A DNA stretch of 64,000 nucleotides from Pteria penguin (GCA_035048485.1 CM068587.1:49436496-49500495), one strand, 5' to 3'; numbered from the stretch's first letter, positions 1-12,456 are shown. A program made the numbers and translations. Notes: generated by a model from the sequence alone, not told the origin.

Positions 1-1090
1 GTTGAAAAGGTCAACTTCTTTTGTGTTTTATGTTCAGTATATTATAAAGATGTGCCCTTTAAAGTTTAAGTCAAAATTTTGAAACTTTAATTCTTTAGTA
101 CTCGTTTACTTCTGTTCATTCCTTGAAACTGATTACTGAAAACAGTGAAAGTTACTCATTTGAGTGATTATCTCTCAAATGAAAGGTTGCCTCCAACCTG
201 TTAATGGTAAATGAGAGGAGTATGAATAAAACTTACAATCTCTGTCTCCAAAATCATTCCCATCAGCACCAGTTAGAGTAAAATGAAGTATATATATAAT
301 AATAAACTTAGCCTTAGGTTAAATGGTTCTTATTCTCAACCAGAAAATCCCATGCTTAAAAATACCCAGGTTGTTTGTCTGTATACAGGGCCACTCGAAC
401 ACTCGGATGTGAGATATTTAATTAGTTGTAACAAAATGTATAATGCAAATGACCGGCTTACAGAAATCGATTATAAAGCGAGAATGTTTGATTAGAAAAG
501 CCTCTCGTTGCGGTCATTCGTATTCCCTCGTAATTGGTCGTACGAATGGAGTGTTCGATGATATTACGTAGATAATTGCGAACTGCATGGTGATTAGCGC
601 TCAGTAGAACTCCTTTCCCCTACTTATTTCGCAAAATGAAACTTGAAGTGCAGACTGTATTTGGCGATATTTCACAAATAAAGCTTAAGACATAATTACT
701 AAAAACCTCTTTCATCGGTTCTGGAATCTAAGAGATGTAGAAAGCGAATAAGATTTCTGTGTCCCTGCTACATGTATGTGGGTATTCTAAAATGCGTAAG
801 AATGCCGAAGTTAAAAAGTGATGTTATAAAGGTGGTACAGGACCTAATAACTAGTCATGAATGAAAGTGAACATAAATTATAATACTCATTAATTTTTAT
901 GACATTAATGAAGAGCGAAATGAATTTGACTTTACGATAAACAAAACATATTTATTGAGAGCACTGATTTGGTCATTTTTATGATTTTATGCGAGATTCC
1001 TGAATTACTACACGTATTAATATATATCATAAATATTATATTAATATTTACTAATGCGATATGTATATTTTATCGTGAATACTAAGATAC
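1..1090. other. Unique AT-rich sequence, no gene seen
   Basis: There is no credible exon or repeat. The 70-codon frame at 283-495 lacks splice context and reads as chance sequence. Confidence 0.5.
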
Positions 1091-1104
1091 CCGAAATGTT
1101 GGGT

Positions 1105-1228
1105 CAGATAGTTTCACTTGATAGGACATTTACAAAAATGTCATAAAGTCCTGGGTTCGAACCCCAACCTTGTCATAAATATTTTACCCTATCTGATATC
1201 GAGGTAAAGATATCAGATATGTCGGGTT
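1105..1228 (+). repeat. Degenerate tRNA-like segment with hairpin
   Basis: GGGTTCGAACCCC (1154-1166) is a good tRNA B-box. The A-box side is degraded. It is followed by a perfect 9-bp stem, TCTGATATC and GATATCAGA, separated by eight bases around 1192-1218. It is probably a relic SINE head. Confidence 0.35.
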
Positions 1229-1814
1229 CAGATTTCTGAGAAATTACGAATTGATGGGAGAGGGTACAATGGGATATCGACTAAACTGGTGGCTCATCAG
1301 TAGAAAAAACTCTCGGAAGGTTCTGGGTCTGATTCTAAGTCTGGCCGTACCTCTTCCCCTACTTGTTACATGTGAGTTTATTACTTGTTTTTAATGGGAT
1401 AAGGCAGCTTTGATTCTCTCCTGTTATTTTGCTCTTCCGTTACAAAAAACCTGGTTACATTTTCATAAACTTCACAAAGTGGCATGACCTGGCATCGATA
1501 ACGGATCGCGTTCGCAGTTCGCTATGTAGATAGAAGTCATATAAGAAATATGGACATTATAATTACTGAATTCATTGGAGAACAGATAGAAATTACGGAT
1601 CTGTCGCCCTCTATAATGATTATAAATTTCATTAGTCTAAAGTCTACAGAGAAAACCTATTGAAGTTTATTTTAGTCATAGTTTGTGTGAAATCTAAAGC
1701 CAGAAACTTGGTTTTCCACCACGAAAACATCTTCATGAAGGAAGGCCTAAATATTTCATTAAATTTTATGTAATTTTGGTATTAACAACCAGTTACCAAT
1801 GAAAGAAGACTTGG

Positions 1815-1935
1815 TGTAGTTATGAGTGCTTTGTATGAGGCGCAGTCGACCCTGGTTCGATTTCCAGTTTGCGCACTATGTTTAAGAGGTTGGTTACCGC
1901 TCGTTTTCTTGTGGCGATAAAGGTCAATCATAACC
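1815..1935 (+). mobile_element. Degenerate SINE, family B
   Basis: It has a weak B-box (CTGGTTCGATTTCC) followed by the family-B body motif CACTATGTTTAAGAGGTTGG and a decayed 3' end without the AACC tail. It is clearly older than the copies at 35.4 and 54.6 kb. Confidence 0.55.
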
Positions 1936-2170
1936 AGACTTGAAAATTGAATCTATAACTTATAACTTTAAAGCTGCATACCAAATTTCAAATCAATTAC
2001 TTTATTGGATGCAAAGAAAATGTACGGAAAACCAAAGTGCCGCAGACGGACGGAGTGGAGGAAACCCTTTAGTCCCCTCCCCGGTGGTGGACTTAAAAAA
2101 TAATCAGTTTCGTGTAACGAGGTGTAATGGCATAAGTTTTGCTCATCCTAATCCTAATGTCGATTTATAA

Positions 2171-2528
2171 GTAAGGCTTAAAAAATATCTCTGTTTCCTG
2201 TAACCCGACCGACCCCTCAAAAATGGCCCCGACTCTAACTTTTTTTTCGCCATTTACAAGCGCCTCCATTTCCGGAATCGAAATTCCGGAATCGGTTTTC
2301 TGAAACTTCACATTGTTGTTATTTTCGGTGTTTTAAAAACAAATATGGCGACCCACATGGCATCAAGCCTCCTCGTACATGATGAATTATGTTGAACAAT
2401 ACCTTTTATTATACATTATGTATGTCCATCTGAATGTCAAGACATTTTCCATAGAAAAAAAAGCCTACCTACCGGCCCTGTCTTTTTAGGTCATGTTACA
2501 GGAAACAAACATATTTTTTTGCCTAATC
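2171..2528. mobile_element. TIR-bearing MITE-like element, about 360 bp
   Basis: The ends are imperfect inverted repeats of about 33 bp: AAGGCTTAAAAAATAT plus TGTTTCCTGTAAC on the left (2171-2204), and GTTACAGGAAACA plus ATATTTTTTTGCC on the right (2494-2524). The interior has no coding frame and contains a direct repeat of TTCCGGAATCG. This is non-autonomous DNA-transposon architecture; the superfamily and target duplication are not clear. Confidence 0.6.
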
Positions 2529-3815
2529 TATCCTACTATTTACAAACTACAAACGTAACTTGAGCTGTATCTTTGTATCGCGATAGACAGTCACAAGCAC
2601 TTCAAAACCAGAGGTTATTCCGGGTACACAGGAAGAGTAAGCGTCTCCTGTTCGGCTAGCTACGTCGACCATGAATGCCTAAAACATACAGATAAAAAAC
2701 AAAAATATTTCAATATTGCACATGTGTGGACTCACGTTGCATAGAGAATACTAAAGCCACACAGCACCAGTAGAGGTGTGCTGCGAGGAAATAGTCCCTC
2801 AATGCTTCGTAGCTGTATTTTGCAAAAGATAATAATGCTGATCAAGAAACTTTTATTAGATAACATTAAAGCAGTTAAAACTGTAATTCGATTTAAGTTG
2901 CTCAAACAAAGTCTCCACACACAGCATAATGTAAGAGATGTGTTAAACTACAATACCTCATCTTCTGACTTTTGCCTAAACCAGCACCACTGAATTTGCA
3001 GTGTTTTATCTGGACTCTGAGACCGGACGTTCAATGGCATTCTTTTTGATTTTATACTCCTAAAATACCTCAAGCAAAATGCCATCTTTGTAATGTCATT
3101 CAAGTAAGACCCTTACTTTACGAATAGATACTAGCGGAAGCCGAGAAGGTGATGCAAACAGAACAAGTCAAAACTAGCCTTATCCATAATATATGTAAGA
3201 GAAATTGTAATCCCTATCCCGAAATATCCCAAGATCTATGCGATTCAGTAATCCAGTAAGATCGGATGAAAGGAAGTCATTATTTCATATTAACCAAAGA
3301 TACTTTCGTCGAAGAAGCTTCTGTATTTTTAAATTTGGTGTACCAAAATAGCAACAGAAGGCACACATTGATATTGATTTTCTGGTATTAGTATGAAATA
3401 TAAGAAATATTTGGATTGTAATTAATTTATTTTCAGGAACTTAACTTCTTTGATAATTTTCCTAGAATATTAATTTTGTGTTCTTTGTTAACTTTTCCTC
3501 GAATGATTTGTACCGATTCGTACAGTATTTTGCGAGCGATTTATAGTTGCTCGATATTTGAGATAGAATGTTAAGCCATGAATCGTTCTAAGTACTTTTT
3601 CGGAGAATATGAAAGTGTATTTATTACAGGGAGAAGGTTCAATTCCTGTAATTTGTTTTAATTAAATCATCACCAATAGTATCTAGTTTTAAAACGCTAA
3701 TCAAAAATATAATCACAATACATTGATGTAATCCGTAAAATTCCTGTCTTCATTGGAGAGTGTTATTCTACAATCCAATACATTGGCGACATTTTATGTA
3801 TTTTTCAAAACTGGC
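2529..3815. other. Unique AT-rich sequence
   Basis: No supported gene. A hairpin-bearing motif near 2616-2668 (GGAAGAGTAAGCGTCTCC) resembles segments near 32630 and 37220. Confidence 0.4.
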
Positions 3816-3821
3816 GAAGCT

Positions 3822-3905
3822 GCTGTCACCCAGCGGATAAGGTGTTTGACCGAAAGGTCCCGGGTTGGTTTGTCTTCCGCTGTGGGCACATTGATGTTAA
3901 TTGAC
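3822..3905 (+). mobile_element. SINE head relic
   Basis: A-box-like CACCCAGCGGATAAGG and B-box-like GGTCCCGGGTTGG are followed by CGCTGTGGGCAC, matching the tRNA-derived head of family A. The central domain and tail are missing. Confidence 0.4.
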
Positions 3906-4183
3906 CGTCCTAAGTCGGTATCGTAACTGCAGTACAATCCGTACTTTTGTAAAGTTTTTTTTTGTGTTTATTTGACTATTATCATCTTTTATGTGAATTT
4001 GCTTGGTGATTTGTGTCATGCTGCTTTGTCAGATGTCTTCTGTCTTCTCTGTTAGATACATCTATACATTGCATGCGTTGTAATCGTTGGTTTTATACAT
4101 TGATAAAAAAAATCGTACATGTATTCCAAATACAAGAGAATTAGGTGAATTGTCATGATTGAATTTCCTCGTAACTGTGTATA

Positions 4184-4455
4184 AAGCCGACGTGGCCTGG
4201 TGGTATCGCACTGGACTCCTGATTGGGAGGCCGGGGTTCGAGTACCGCTTTGGTCATTCCGGTGTCCTGTCTTTCGGATGAGACAGCAAAAACCCAGGCC
4301 CCGTGTCGTAGTATGCATGGCACGTTAAAGATCCCTCACTGCTTCGGGTGGGTCCGGTGCAAAGGTCAAAATTTATATGCCCTGCATCAGGCAGATGCCT
4401 TCACCATATACGTGAAATATTCATGGTGTGACGTTAAACAAAAATCAATCAATAG
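4184..4455 (+). mobile_element. Full-length SINE, family A
   Basis: It has a tRNA-derived head (A-box TGGCCTGGTGG, B-box GGGGTTCGAG), a conserved central block (TTTCGGATGAGACAG ... CACTGCTTCGGGTGGGTCC) and the tail GACGTTAAACAAAAATCAATC. It is flanked by a 9-bp direct repeat, CTGTGTATA, at 4175-4183 and 4456-4464. Two open frames across it are non-coding. Confidence 0.85.
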
Positions 4456-5374
4456 CTGTGTATATATATCAATTTCTTCAAAGATCTCGATAAGCGATAA
4501 ATTTTATTGAAAGAAAAAAATGTTCTCCATACAATATGCATGTTATCTGTGTAATATCAAAGGTACTTGTTTGTTGTCACCCATAAAACTGCCAAAACAA
4601 CATTATAAATATAATTGCTGAATCAAAGACCGGGAAAATCTAACCGCGATATCCAAGGCGATCGATTTGTGTCTATATTGGGAAAGTTTAAGCGTAAATG
4701 TCATTTGTGGTGCTTCATTTTATTTACTTGGTGCTATTAAATTCAACCCAATTTGTTATCAAATAACCAATAACCGATCCTGATCTATCATGGAGTTCCC
4801 TCAATGATGTTTCATTTCTATTAATATATAATTATTGTGAGAGAAATTAATGGAAAGATTGCAAGACTTGTAGAACTTCGTGATTTACCCGATTACTCCT
4901 GTTCCACTCGAATTATTGATGTTGAACTCCACTCACCATTTGTGATATTGTTTGCGTCATTGTTTCATTATGATAAATCTTTCATAGTTTATCATGTTTG
5001 TTACTGGAATATAACTTTCTTTATGTGTATCATTTACACAATAATGTGATAAGGTTGGAATTTTAGTATCGATTAGGGATTTACAGATTAATTGATCTGG
5101 GTTCGAATCTGAAAATGGTCTTTGTGGTTTTTCATGTACAGATATTTAATTTAGACTTTTTCCGTTATTCATTGTGATTCTACGTTACTTTCAGTGTAAA
5201 AAAACCCGTCCACCATTAAAAAAAGGAAAAACCCAAAACAAAACAAACATACTACACACACAATAAAAAAAAAACCATTTCTCTAAAAATAGAAACAAGG
5301 TACTACTAACGAATTAATAAAAAACAAATCAAAGTATACTGGCATATTTCTGCCACCCACTTGTCAGACTTATC

Positions 5375-5665
5375 GACATGTTATCTGAGAAATCGACATA
5401 ACATGTGGCAAGTCGACAGAATATCTGATATTTCCACATAACACCTGACAAGTCGCCATAGCATCTGACAAGTCGACATAACATCTGACAAGTCGCCATA
5501 GCATCTGACAAGTCGACGTAACATCTGACAAGTCGTCATAGCATCTGATAAGTTTACATAGCATCTGATAAGTCGACATAACATCCGACAAGTCGACATA
5601 AGATCGGGCAAGTCGTCATAGCATCTGACAAGTCGTCATAGCATCTGACAAGTCGATATCATATT
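5375..5665. repeat. 20-bp tandem satellite, about 14 copies
   Basis: The monomer CATCTGACAAGTCGACATAA repeats at exact 20-bp spacing (5461, 5481, 5501, 5521 and on to 5641), with alternating CGACATA/CGCCATA variants. Open frames on the - strand of 60-76 codons are products of the repeat. The reverse complement is related to the array at 28 kb. Confidence 0.92.
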
Positions 5666-5817
5666 CTTGCAAATCGACTAAATATCAGAAATGCGGGTGG
5701 GAAAAATATGTCACCGTAAAAGAATAACACACGTATATACAAAATAACATATGTTCTAAGACACAGATTATTAAACATTGATAAACAGACGTATTTGGAC
5801 AGATTATTGCTCTTACA

Positions 5818-6015
5818 TGATGACGGCACCTGTCTGGTGCATTGCACAGAAATTTAGATCTACACAACTGACCTACTCTGAAGCAGTGAGAGATCTTTAA
5901 CGTGTCACGTCTACCTTGACACAAATTATCGGTATGTATTGTCTAATCCGAAAGACAGGACACCGACGATTAACCGGTTGGTCTCGAACATTGGACTTCT
6001 TGGTCACGAGACAAG
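5818..6015 (-). mobile_element. 5'-biased SINE, family A, degraded
   Basis: The reverse strand carries GTCCTGTCTTTCGGAT, then CACTGCTTCAGAG and the end of the central block. The B-box region is degraded and the AATC tail is absent. Confidence 0.6.
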
Positions 6016-6470
6016 CATGCAACTGAGATCTTATAGATAAGGAATTTTTACAATATACAAAAATGTATGTATGGATATAAACAGAATCCGCGTATTTGTA
6101 TCCATTTATATCTGTAATAAAATGTTCATACTGGTAGCATATTGATAAATATACGATCGATTTTCAAAGCAGTATCTTAATATGTTTTCGTACACTTTCT
6201 GATTTGTTTGTGAGATTTTCCCAGACATCTTTTATGCGAATCTCGAGAGACCCGAGATTTCAGACAATTCGGATGTTTTTCAGCGGAGAGACCCTCTAAG
6301 AACGATGTTTACGTTCTGGAGCTTTAAAAAAATCTGTAGTTAACATACAACACACCTCTTGCCATTCCGACAGAACAATATCCTCTTAATTTGAATTTCT
6401 AGTAAACAATGGTTGTAATTTGGAGCGCAAGATATTGAGATGTTACGTGCAAGATGTTTTGAAGATGTAT

Positions 6471-6491
6471 TGACGTCAGTAAGGTATATAA
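6471..6491 (+). promoter_or_regulatory. CRE followed by TATA-like motif
   Basis: TGACGTCA at 6471-6478 is followed six bases later by TATATAA at 6485-6491. This pairing suggests a small inducible promoter, but the two elements are closer than usual, and no supported exon follows within 500 bases. Confidence 0.2.
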
Positions 6492-6942
6492 CCCGGAGAA
6501 GCGCGTCCGTATGATACATGAAGCGATGAAGATTTGTGAAACAATTATAGCGTTCCGCCGATTGCGTGATACGAGTATTGATAAATCTTTTTAGACGCGA
6601 TATCAATACTGTTTCACGTCAGTCAGATAAACTCTTTGATAAAGCGCTTCGCAGACGCAGATATTCTATTCCTCAAGAAATGCCAGTAATGACGTCATAA
6701 TAATTCCGGATGGTTATTTCTGTATATAATTGATATGAGTAATATACAGAGAGCTCTGGTTTATGTTGCGGATCGGACATACATTTCACAGTTGAATAAA
6801 TGATGGGATTTTGCACCGTTCGTGCATTGTTTCTTTCATACTTTTTACAGCGCTTATGCGTAAAGTACATTACCATCAGTGATCATGTGTCTTTTATAAC
6901 TTTTCTCAGGTTTAGGTAGACACGTGTTCACCTTTATTTCAA

Positions 6943-6991
<49 letters not shown>
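6943..6991. repeat. (GA)n microsatellite
   Basis: An almost pure GA run of about 45 bp. It inflates a 122-codon reverse-strand frame with a poly-Leu/Ser block. Confidence 0.95.
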
Positions 6992-7689
6992 CATGCAAAA
7001 TAAATTTGAAAGAGGAAATATAGAGAGAAGGGGGAGGGGGTGGAAGTAGTTGGTTTTTATGGGTTTTTTTCTATTTGTTATATAATGTGTGCAAACCCTG
7101 TATTGTTTTGTTTGTTTGTTCGTCTCAGTCTGTTTGTTTCCTTTGTTGCTTTTACAAAATTCTGGATGTAAAAACTTCATAAAAAGGAAAATATTTTTTC
7201 CTTTGAATAACCGAAGAAGCATTGCTGACGTTAACTGTGCGCAATATTTATTTTAATGAATTGCGATATTATTTAATGTTGGATGTTTTCTCCATTTTGC
7301 CGATTAAGCATGGCATATATAAATATTTTTAGGGGTATGGGATATAGAATTTAAGATAAACAAAATAAAAAATACTAAATGACATAAGTATTTCTTTTCA
7401 AAATTTAATTAAAATATATATTGCTTTGATTAGTTGTTGAAATATCCGCAGACCCCCTTAAACTCATTAACTTAAAATTTTATAAAGAAGAGTACAACCT
7501 GATTCATTTCAGACTTTCACGCATATTAATTTAAACTCGTAAAGATGCATGAATGAAATAAATCTAGAAATTATTTAGTATGAGAGAATGACAGATGAGA
7601 TCTAAAATTAGAAAAGAAAAATGACTCTTTTCATTTTGATCACGCTTTCATGTTCGAGATGGCCTACAGTTTAATTATGGCTTTTTAAA

Positions 7690-7846
7690 AAAATTTATCT
7701 ATTTATTTATTCATTTTTTTTTTTTTTTGCGTTGCGTCATGAAAATGTGTCCTGCTTTGTTGCTCACATAAGTAATAAGGGTTTGTGATTTGTTTAAATA
7801 TATGTTATTATCATTATCATTTATTTATTTATTTATTTATTTATTT
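7690..7846. repeat. Poly-T and (ATTT)n tracts
   Basis: A T tract near 7715-7728 and an (ATTT)n run at 7819-7846. Confidence 0.9.
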
Positions 7847-7869
7847 TATGCATGCTTACTATTGTTTGC

Positions 7870-8225
7870 GTTGGTCTTTGCAAGGTAAGGTCTGTGTCAT
7901 TGTGGGCGTCTACCTTTGTAAAGTAATGTTTGCGTCATTATTGGCGTCGGCCTTCGTAAGGTACATGTAAGGTATGCTTCATTGTTGGCGTCGGCTTTTA
8001 AAAGCTAAGTTTTTTGTCATTGCTGGCGTCGACCTTTGAAAACATTTGTTCTCTGATACATTTTCATCACTGTCGTTGTCGGCCTTTGTAAGGTAAGGTT
8101 TACCTCATTGTAAGTGTCGGCCTTGTAAGGTAGAGTTTTCTGAATGCGTTTGCGTCGTTGTTGACGTCGACCTTGTAAGGTTCCAATGCGTATGCGTCAT
8201 CACTGGCGTCGGTCTTTATAAAATA
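7870..8225. repeat. Diverged tandem array, about 38-bp monomer
   Basis: Seven to eight units follow the pattern GTAAGGTTTGCGTCATTG plus TTGGCGTCGGCCTTT. Spacing is mostly 36-50 bp, with one long unit near 8003-8090. A relic pair occurs at 8430-8518. Each unit carries a 5'-splice-site-like GTAAGG. Confidence 0.8.
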
Positions 8226-8614
8226 AGGGTCCGGCGCCATAAACTGAGAAAATTCCTAAGTCAGAATTTCAATTCTTCTGTTCAACAATTAATAACTGGG
8301 ATTTGAAATTTATTGAGTTTTATTTTATCGATAAATGGAGTTAAACTATTCTGCATGACAGTTTGTTTGAACGTTTGATAATAGATTAAGTTAAAATGAA
8401 ATAATTGACTTAAGTATTTTCTCAGTTCTAATGTATATGCGTCATCTTTCTGATCAGAGATTGTAACGAAAAATTCTCTAATGCATATGTGTCATTGTTG
8501 GCGTCGCTTTGTAGCTTTTTATAAAATATAAGCGTCTCATTGAATGTGTGTTGAGTTAAGTACCATTGTTGTATATATGATTATGTTAACTGCATGTGCT
8601 TCCGTCTTCTTCAG

Positions 8615-8653
8615 TCACACAGCTCCGGCAACTGGCGGACAACGATCTCCAAA
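8615..8653 (+). CDS. Candidate 39-nt microexon
   Basis: A strong pyrimidine tract (TTCCGTCTTCTTCAG) precedes 39 nt ending at a GTAGGT donor. All three frames are open. The frame giving TQLRQLADNDLQ is phase 1 at both ends and looks most protein-like. That makes the exon symmetric and phase-compatible with the exon at 43644, though 35 kb away. The downstream pyrimidine tract at 8788-8803 has no good donor after it. The segment sits just past a tandem array rich in GTAAGG motifs, so decoy splicing is a real alternative. Confidence 0.22.
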
Positions 8654-9358
8654 GTAGGTGGCTGCATGCAGTGCCCTAGATCTAATATTCTATACTTCCG
8701 TCCTCCTTTTCCCTCGTCTACTAAGCATGCATATATATCCATCCCTGTGTATGTTTGTACCTTCCCCCTAGATTAATAATATTTCGAACTTCTGTCTTTT
8801 CAGTGAAATCTAACAGTGGCGGACTCGGGGAAACTGAGTGGGAAACTTTGTTTCTTGACTATGACTAAAACTTTTACCCAGATACCCAAATATTTTGATT
8901 AGAACGGCAAAATGTGCCCTTCGACGGAAGAAAAGGGGTACTCTGGGTCCGCTGCTGTTTATTTAAATGTTGTTTCCCTCATCTCAGCTTGTCTCTCTGT
9001 TTTCAGTATTTTTGTTTTGCTTCACGCTTTTTTAATGTATTCTTTCTACGAAATTAGCGACATGTATAGAATGTTCATTCACATGGAATACATATTACTC
9101 ATACACATATGTAGTTTAATTAAATTGTCGTAACTGTAAAACCAGTTAAGTGCCATCTTGTACGTCATCGCTCTGAGTGTACTTCACGTGGTCCTCCAAG
9201 CAGGTTAGTAGATAATTAGAAATATTGAAGTACTTTACTTATAATTGTGCTGTACTGACAGATTTTGACTTCCATTTGATGTAAATGTTAATTTCAAACA
9301 GTGTAACAGCAGTTTGAATTCTATAGCTTTTCTATAACGTTTTTAACTTTAATTGGGT

Positions 9359-9522
9359 TTGTTGGTTGGTGTTTTACTTCGCTTTCAACAATTTTTCAGT
9401 TATATCGCGACATGGAAGCAGGAGATAACCAATCTCTTAAACATAGTGGCGCAGTACGGGAATCGAACCCGGATCGTCGGCACCGCAAGCCAAGCGTTTA
9501 ACCGCAACATCAAGCCTGCCCC
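9359..9522 (-). mobile_element. SINE, family B, with 14-bp target duplication
   Basis: Reverse orientation: B-box GGGTTCGATTCCC, body CACTATGTTTAAGAG and a short GTTGGTTGG (AACC) tail. It is flanked by perfect AACTTTAATTGGGT repeats at 9345-9358 and 9523-9536, so the ends are exact. Confidence 0.9.
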
Positions 9523-9735
9523 AACTTTAATTGGGTAATTCGTACATTTCAAACCGTTTTCGTTTTACGGTTTATCTGGTGTTACATGTATTTACAAAAC
9601 AACGGACTCAAATGGTACGAAAGTGTTTTCTTCCGAATGTCTTTTTACTTCTGTTTTATTGTAAAGTAAAAGCAAGTATAAAATTAGTAACAATAATAAG
9701 CAAACCAATAATAAGCAGATTTAGATGCATTAAAA

Positions 9736-9904
9736 ATGTCTCCAAGTTAACGCTTTCTATATCGAATTTAATGGGAAACTAAGTCAATATTTGCAGGAAA
9801 TATTATGTAAAAACTGCATCGCTTTCGTGTTAAGTCTTTCCATATTAGATTTTATGGGAAAATTTGACATGTTTTGCGAGATTATTTATGTAAAAACTGC
9901 ATCA
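9736..9904. repeat. Diverged tandem duplication, about 85 bp
   Basis: Two adjacent units share TTATGTAAAAACTGCATC (9802 and 9887) plus a matching upstream block (CGAATTTAATGGGAAA and AGATTTTATGGGAAAA). The frames over it are chance. Confidence 0.65.
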
Positions 9905-10200
9905 TATTTTATATTTATCTTATTAATCATGCAAAATCCAAATCGTAAATTTTATTACCAAGAAACTAGAGCCATTTTTTAAAAATCCATTTTTCAAGAG
10001 AGAATATAAACTGCTTTATTTACGACAAGGTTATTAATATAAAAAGATATATCAATTCAGCTTTTATCCTTCATCGGATTAAAAAATTTTTAAAAAATTA
10101 AAATCTGACTTTTCATTGAATTTCTTAATCACTATGGACAGAAATTTTATGTTTATCAAAGTACGAACACTCTGACTGACGACAGTAGTAAGATCCTGTA

Positions 10201-11500
10201 GTGACGCCATCCAAGTGTCGTGATGCGTTCCTTTTCTTGTGTGTGGGGGCGTAGAACGCCAGCCAAGTGTCGTGATACGTTCCCCTTTTTGTGTATGGGG
10301 GCGTAGAACGCCAGCCAAGTGTCGAGATGCGTTCCCTTTCTTGTGAGTGTGTGTGTGTGTGGGGGGGGGGGGCGTGGAACGCCAGCCAAGTGTCGTGATG
10401 CTTTCCCTTTTGTGTGTGTGTGTGTGTGGTGGGGCGTAGAACGCCATTCAAGTGTCGTGATGCGTTCCATTTCTTGTGTGTGGGGGCGTAGAACGCCAGC
10501 CACGTGTCGTGATACGTTCCCCTTTTTTGTGTATGGGGGCGTAGAGCGTCAGCCAAGTGTCGTGATACGTTCCCCTTTTTTGTGTGTACGGGGCGTAGAA
10601 GGCCAGACAAGTGTCGTGATGCGTTCCCTTTCTTGTGTGTGGGGCGTAGAGCGCCAGGCAAGTGTCGTGATACGTTTCTTTTCGTATGTGGTGGCGCAGA
10701 ACGCCAGCCATGTGTCGTGATGCGTTCCCTTTCTTGTGTGTGGGGGCGTAGAACGCCAGCCAAGTGTCGTGATGCGTTCCCTTTCTTGTGTGTGGGGGCG
10801 CAGAACGCCAGCCAAGTGTCGTGATGCGTTCCCTTTCTTGTGTGTTGGGGCGTAGAACGCCAGCCAAGTGTCGTGATACGTCCCCCTTTTTTTGTATGTG
10901 GGGGCGTAGAACGGCAGCCAAGTGTCGTGATGCGTTCCCATTCTTGTAGGGAGGGGCCGTAGAACGCGAGCCAAGTGTTGTGATGCGTTCCCCTTTGTGT
11001 GTGGGGGGGGGGGGGGGCGTAGAACGCCAGCCAAGTGTCGTGATGCGTTCCCTTGTGTGTGGGGGCGTTGAACACCAGCCAAGTGTCGTGATACGTTTCT
11101 TTTTGTGTGTCGTGGCGCAGAATGCTAGCCAAGTGTCGTGATGCGTTCCCTTTCTTGTGTTGGGGAGGGGCGTAAAAAGGAAGCTGAGTGTCGTGATACG
11201 TTCCCCTTTTTGTGTGTGGGGGCGTAATAGGCCAGCCAAGTGTCGTGATGTGTGCCCTTTCGTGTGTGTGGGGGAGCAGAACGCCAGCCAAGTGTCGTGA
11301 TACGTTCCCTTTCTTGTGTGTTTGGGGTCGTAGAACGCCAGCCAAGTGTCGTGATGTGTTCATTTTCTTGTGGGAAGGGGGGGGGGGGCGGTAGAAAGCC
11401 AGCCAAGTGTCGTGATACGTTTCTTTTCGTGTGTGGTGGCGCAGAACGCCAGCCAAGTGTCGTGATACGTTCCCCTTTTTTGTGTGTGGTGACGCAAAAC
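10201..11500. repeat. Minisatellite, about 24 copies of about 52 bp
   Basis: The core CCAGCCAAGTGTCGTGATRC is followed by GTTCCC, a pyrimidine stretch, (GT)n, a G run of 4-16 and CGTAGAACG. Copies start roughly every 52-56 bp; most of the length change is in the GT and G runs. The - strand unit has no stop in any frame, producing a 443-codon open frame (11456 to 10125) and several shorter ones. These are repeat artefacts. The array is much richer in GC and CpG than its surroundings. Confidence 0.95.
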
Positions 11501-12270
11501 ATTTATTCGGGAAGGTGTACTGACATTATTGATTGCAAAACCGTGCGATTATAAAGCTTGTATAAATAAAACGCAGTAATATTACCCAAAGATTTTTCGT
11601 GTTTTCATCTGTTTATAATTACTGTCTTACGGAAAGGGGGAGGGGTTAAGAATGATAACCCCATTTTTATGTTTAGCTGATTATAACCCTGAAAATAAGA
11701 TTTTTTTTAAAGAATTTAATGTAGTAAACAGTATATACACAAAACAAAAACATCATAGATACACGCGATAAACCTAACTGTTTTTACTGGTAATTTCTTA
11801 AGTTAGTGTAACCCATTGATAAGGGATACTACTCCAGCATTGCTTCATAAAATTATCGTATTTAAAACTTCTTAACATGTGCTACGTATGAAAAATTGCA
11901 TATATTGTGTATCACATTTTATTTGCGAGAACTTCACGAACTTGGCATCTCCCGAAATAAATAATAAACCACCATTTTATTATGAAATGTATAAATCATA
12001 TTTCGCGAATAAAACCATTGTTAGTAGGTGGTAAAACCCAAATATCCACAGGACCTCCGAATGGCTAAAGACGAAAAGGAGCCCCGATACTAGCTGTCGA
12101 GGTCCTCATCTACCTTTGACATCCTGCTGTATACCATCGATATAGACAGCTAAAGTTATTTTATTTCCTTGTCTCTTCTTGAAACAGGAAAGCGTCGATT
12201 TTAAATCCCAGGATTACTTTATCTGTAGGTGGCGGTACCCGTTTGCGATGTTGATCAATAAATTTTGTCA
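11500..12270. other. Unique AT-rich sequence
   Basis: No gene seen. Inverted AGGACCTC/GAGGTCCT near 12052 and 12098 could fold. Confidence 0.4.
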
Positions 12271-12274
12271 TATG

Positions 12275-12456
12275 CAAGAGAATTATCCAAAGCAGTGAGT
12301 GTGCATCGAGATGCCAGCGTTTATATCTCGTGAGGATTGACCCGGTCTTTACCGTCTCACCCAAAAGACAGAGAACTGACGAAACTCTTTCAGGACTCGA
12401 GCCCAAAGCCTTCCGATCTGGTGCCGAACACCTTAACTACTCTACTGCGCCGAGTA
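12275..12456 (-). mobile_element. SINE, family A, truncated
   Basis: The reverse strand shows the tRNA-like head (CGGCGCAGTAGAGTAG), a weak B-box (GGCTTTGGGCTCGAG) and the central motif GAGACGGTAAAGACCGGG. The tail is missing. The 81-codon reverse frame is SINE-derived. Confidence 0.6.

Noticed and set aside
6854..7222. 122-codon reverse frame with a Leu/Ser block
   Set aside because: The core is the (GA)n microsatellite.
10125..11456. 443-codon reverse-strand open frame
   Set aside because: It lies almost wholly in the 52-bp minisatellite and switches among the three translations of the same unit. There is no splice or start context.
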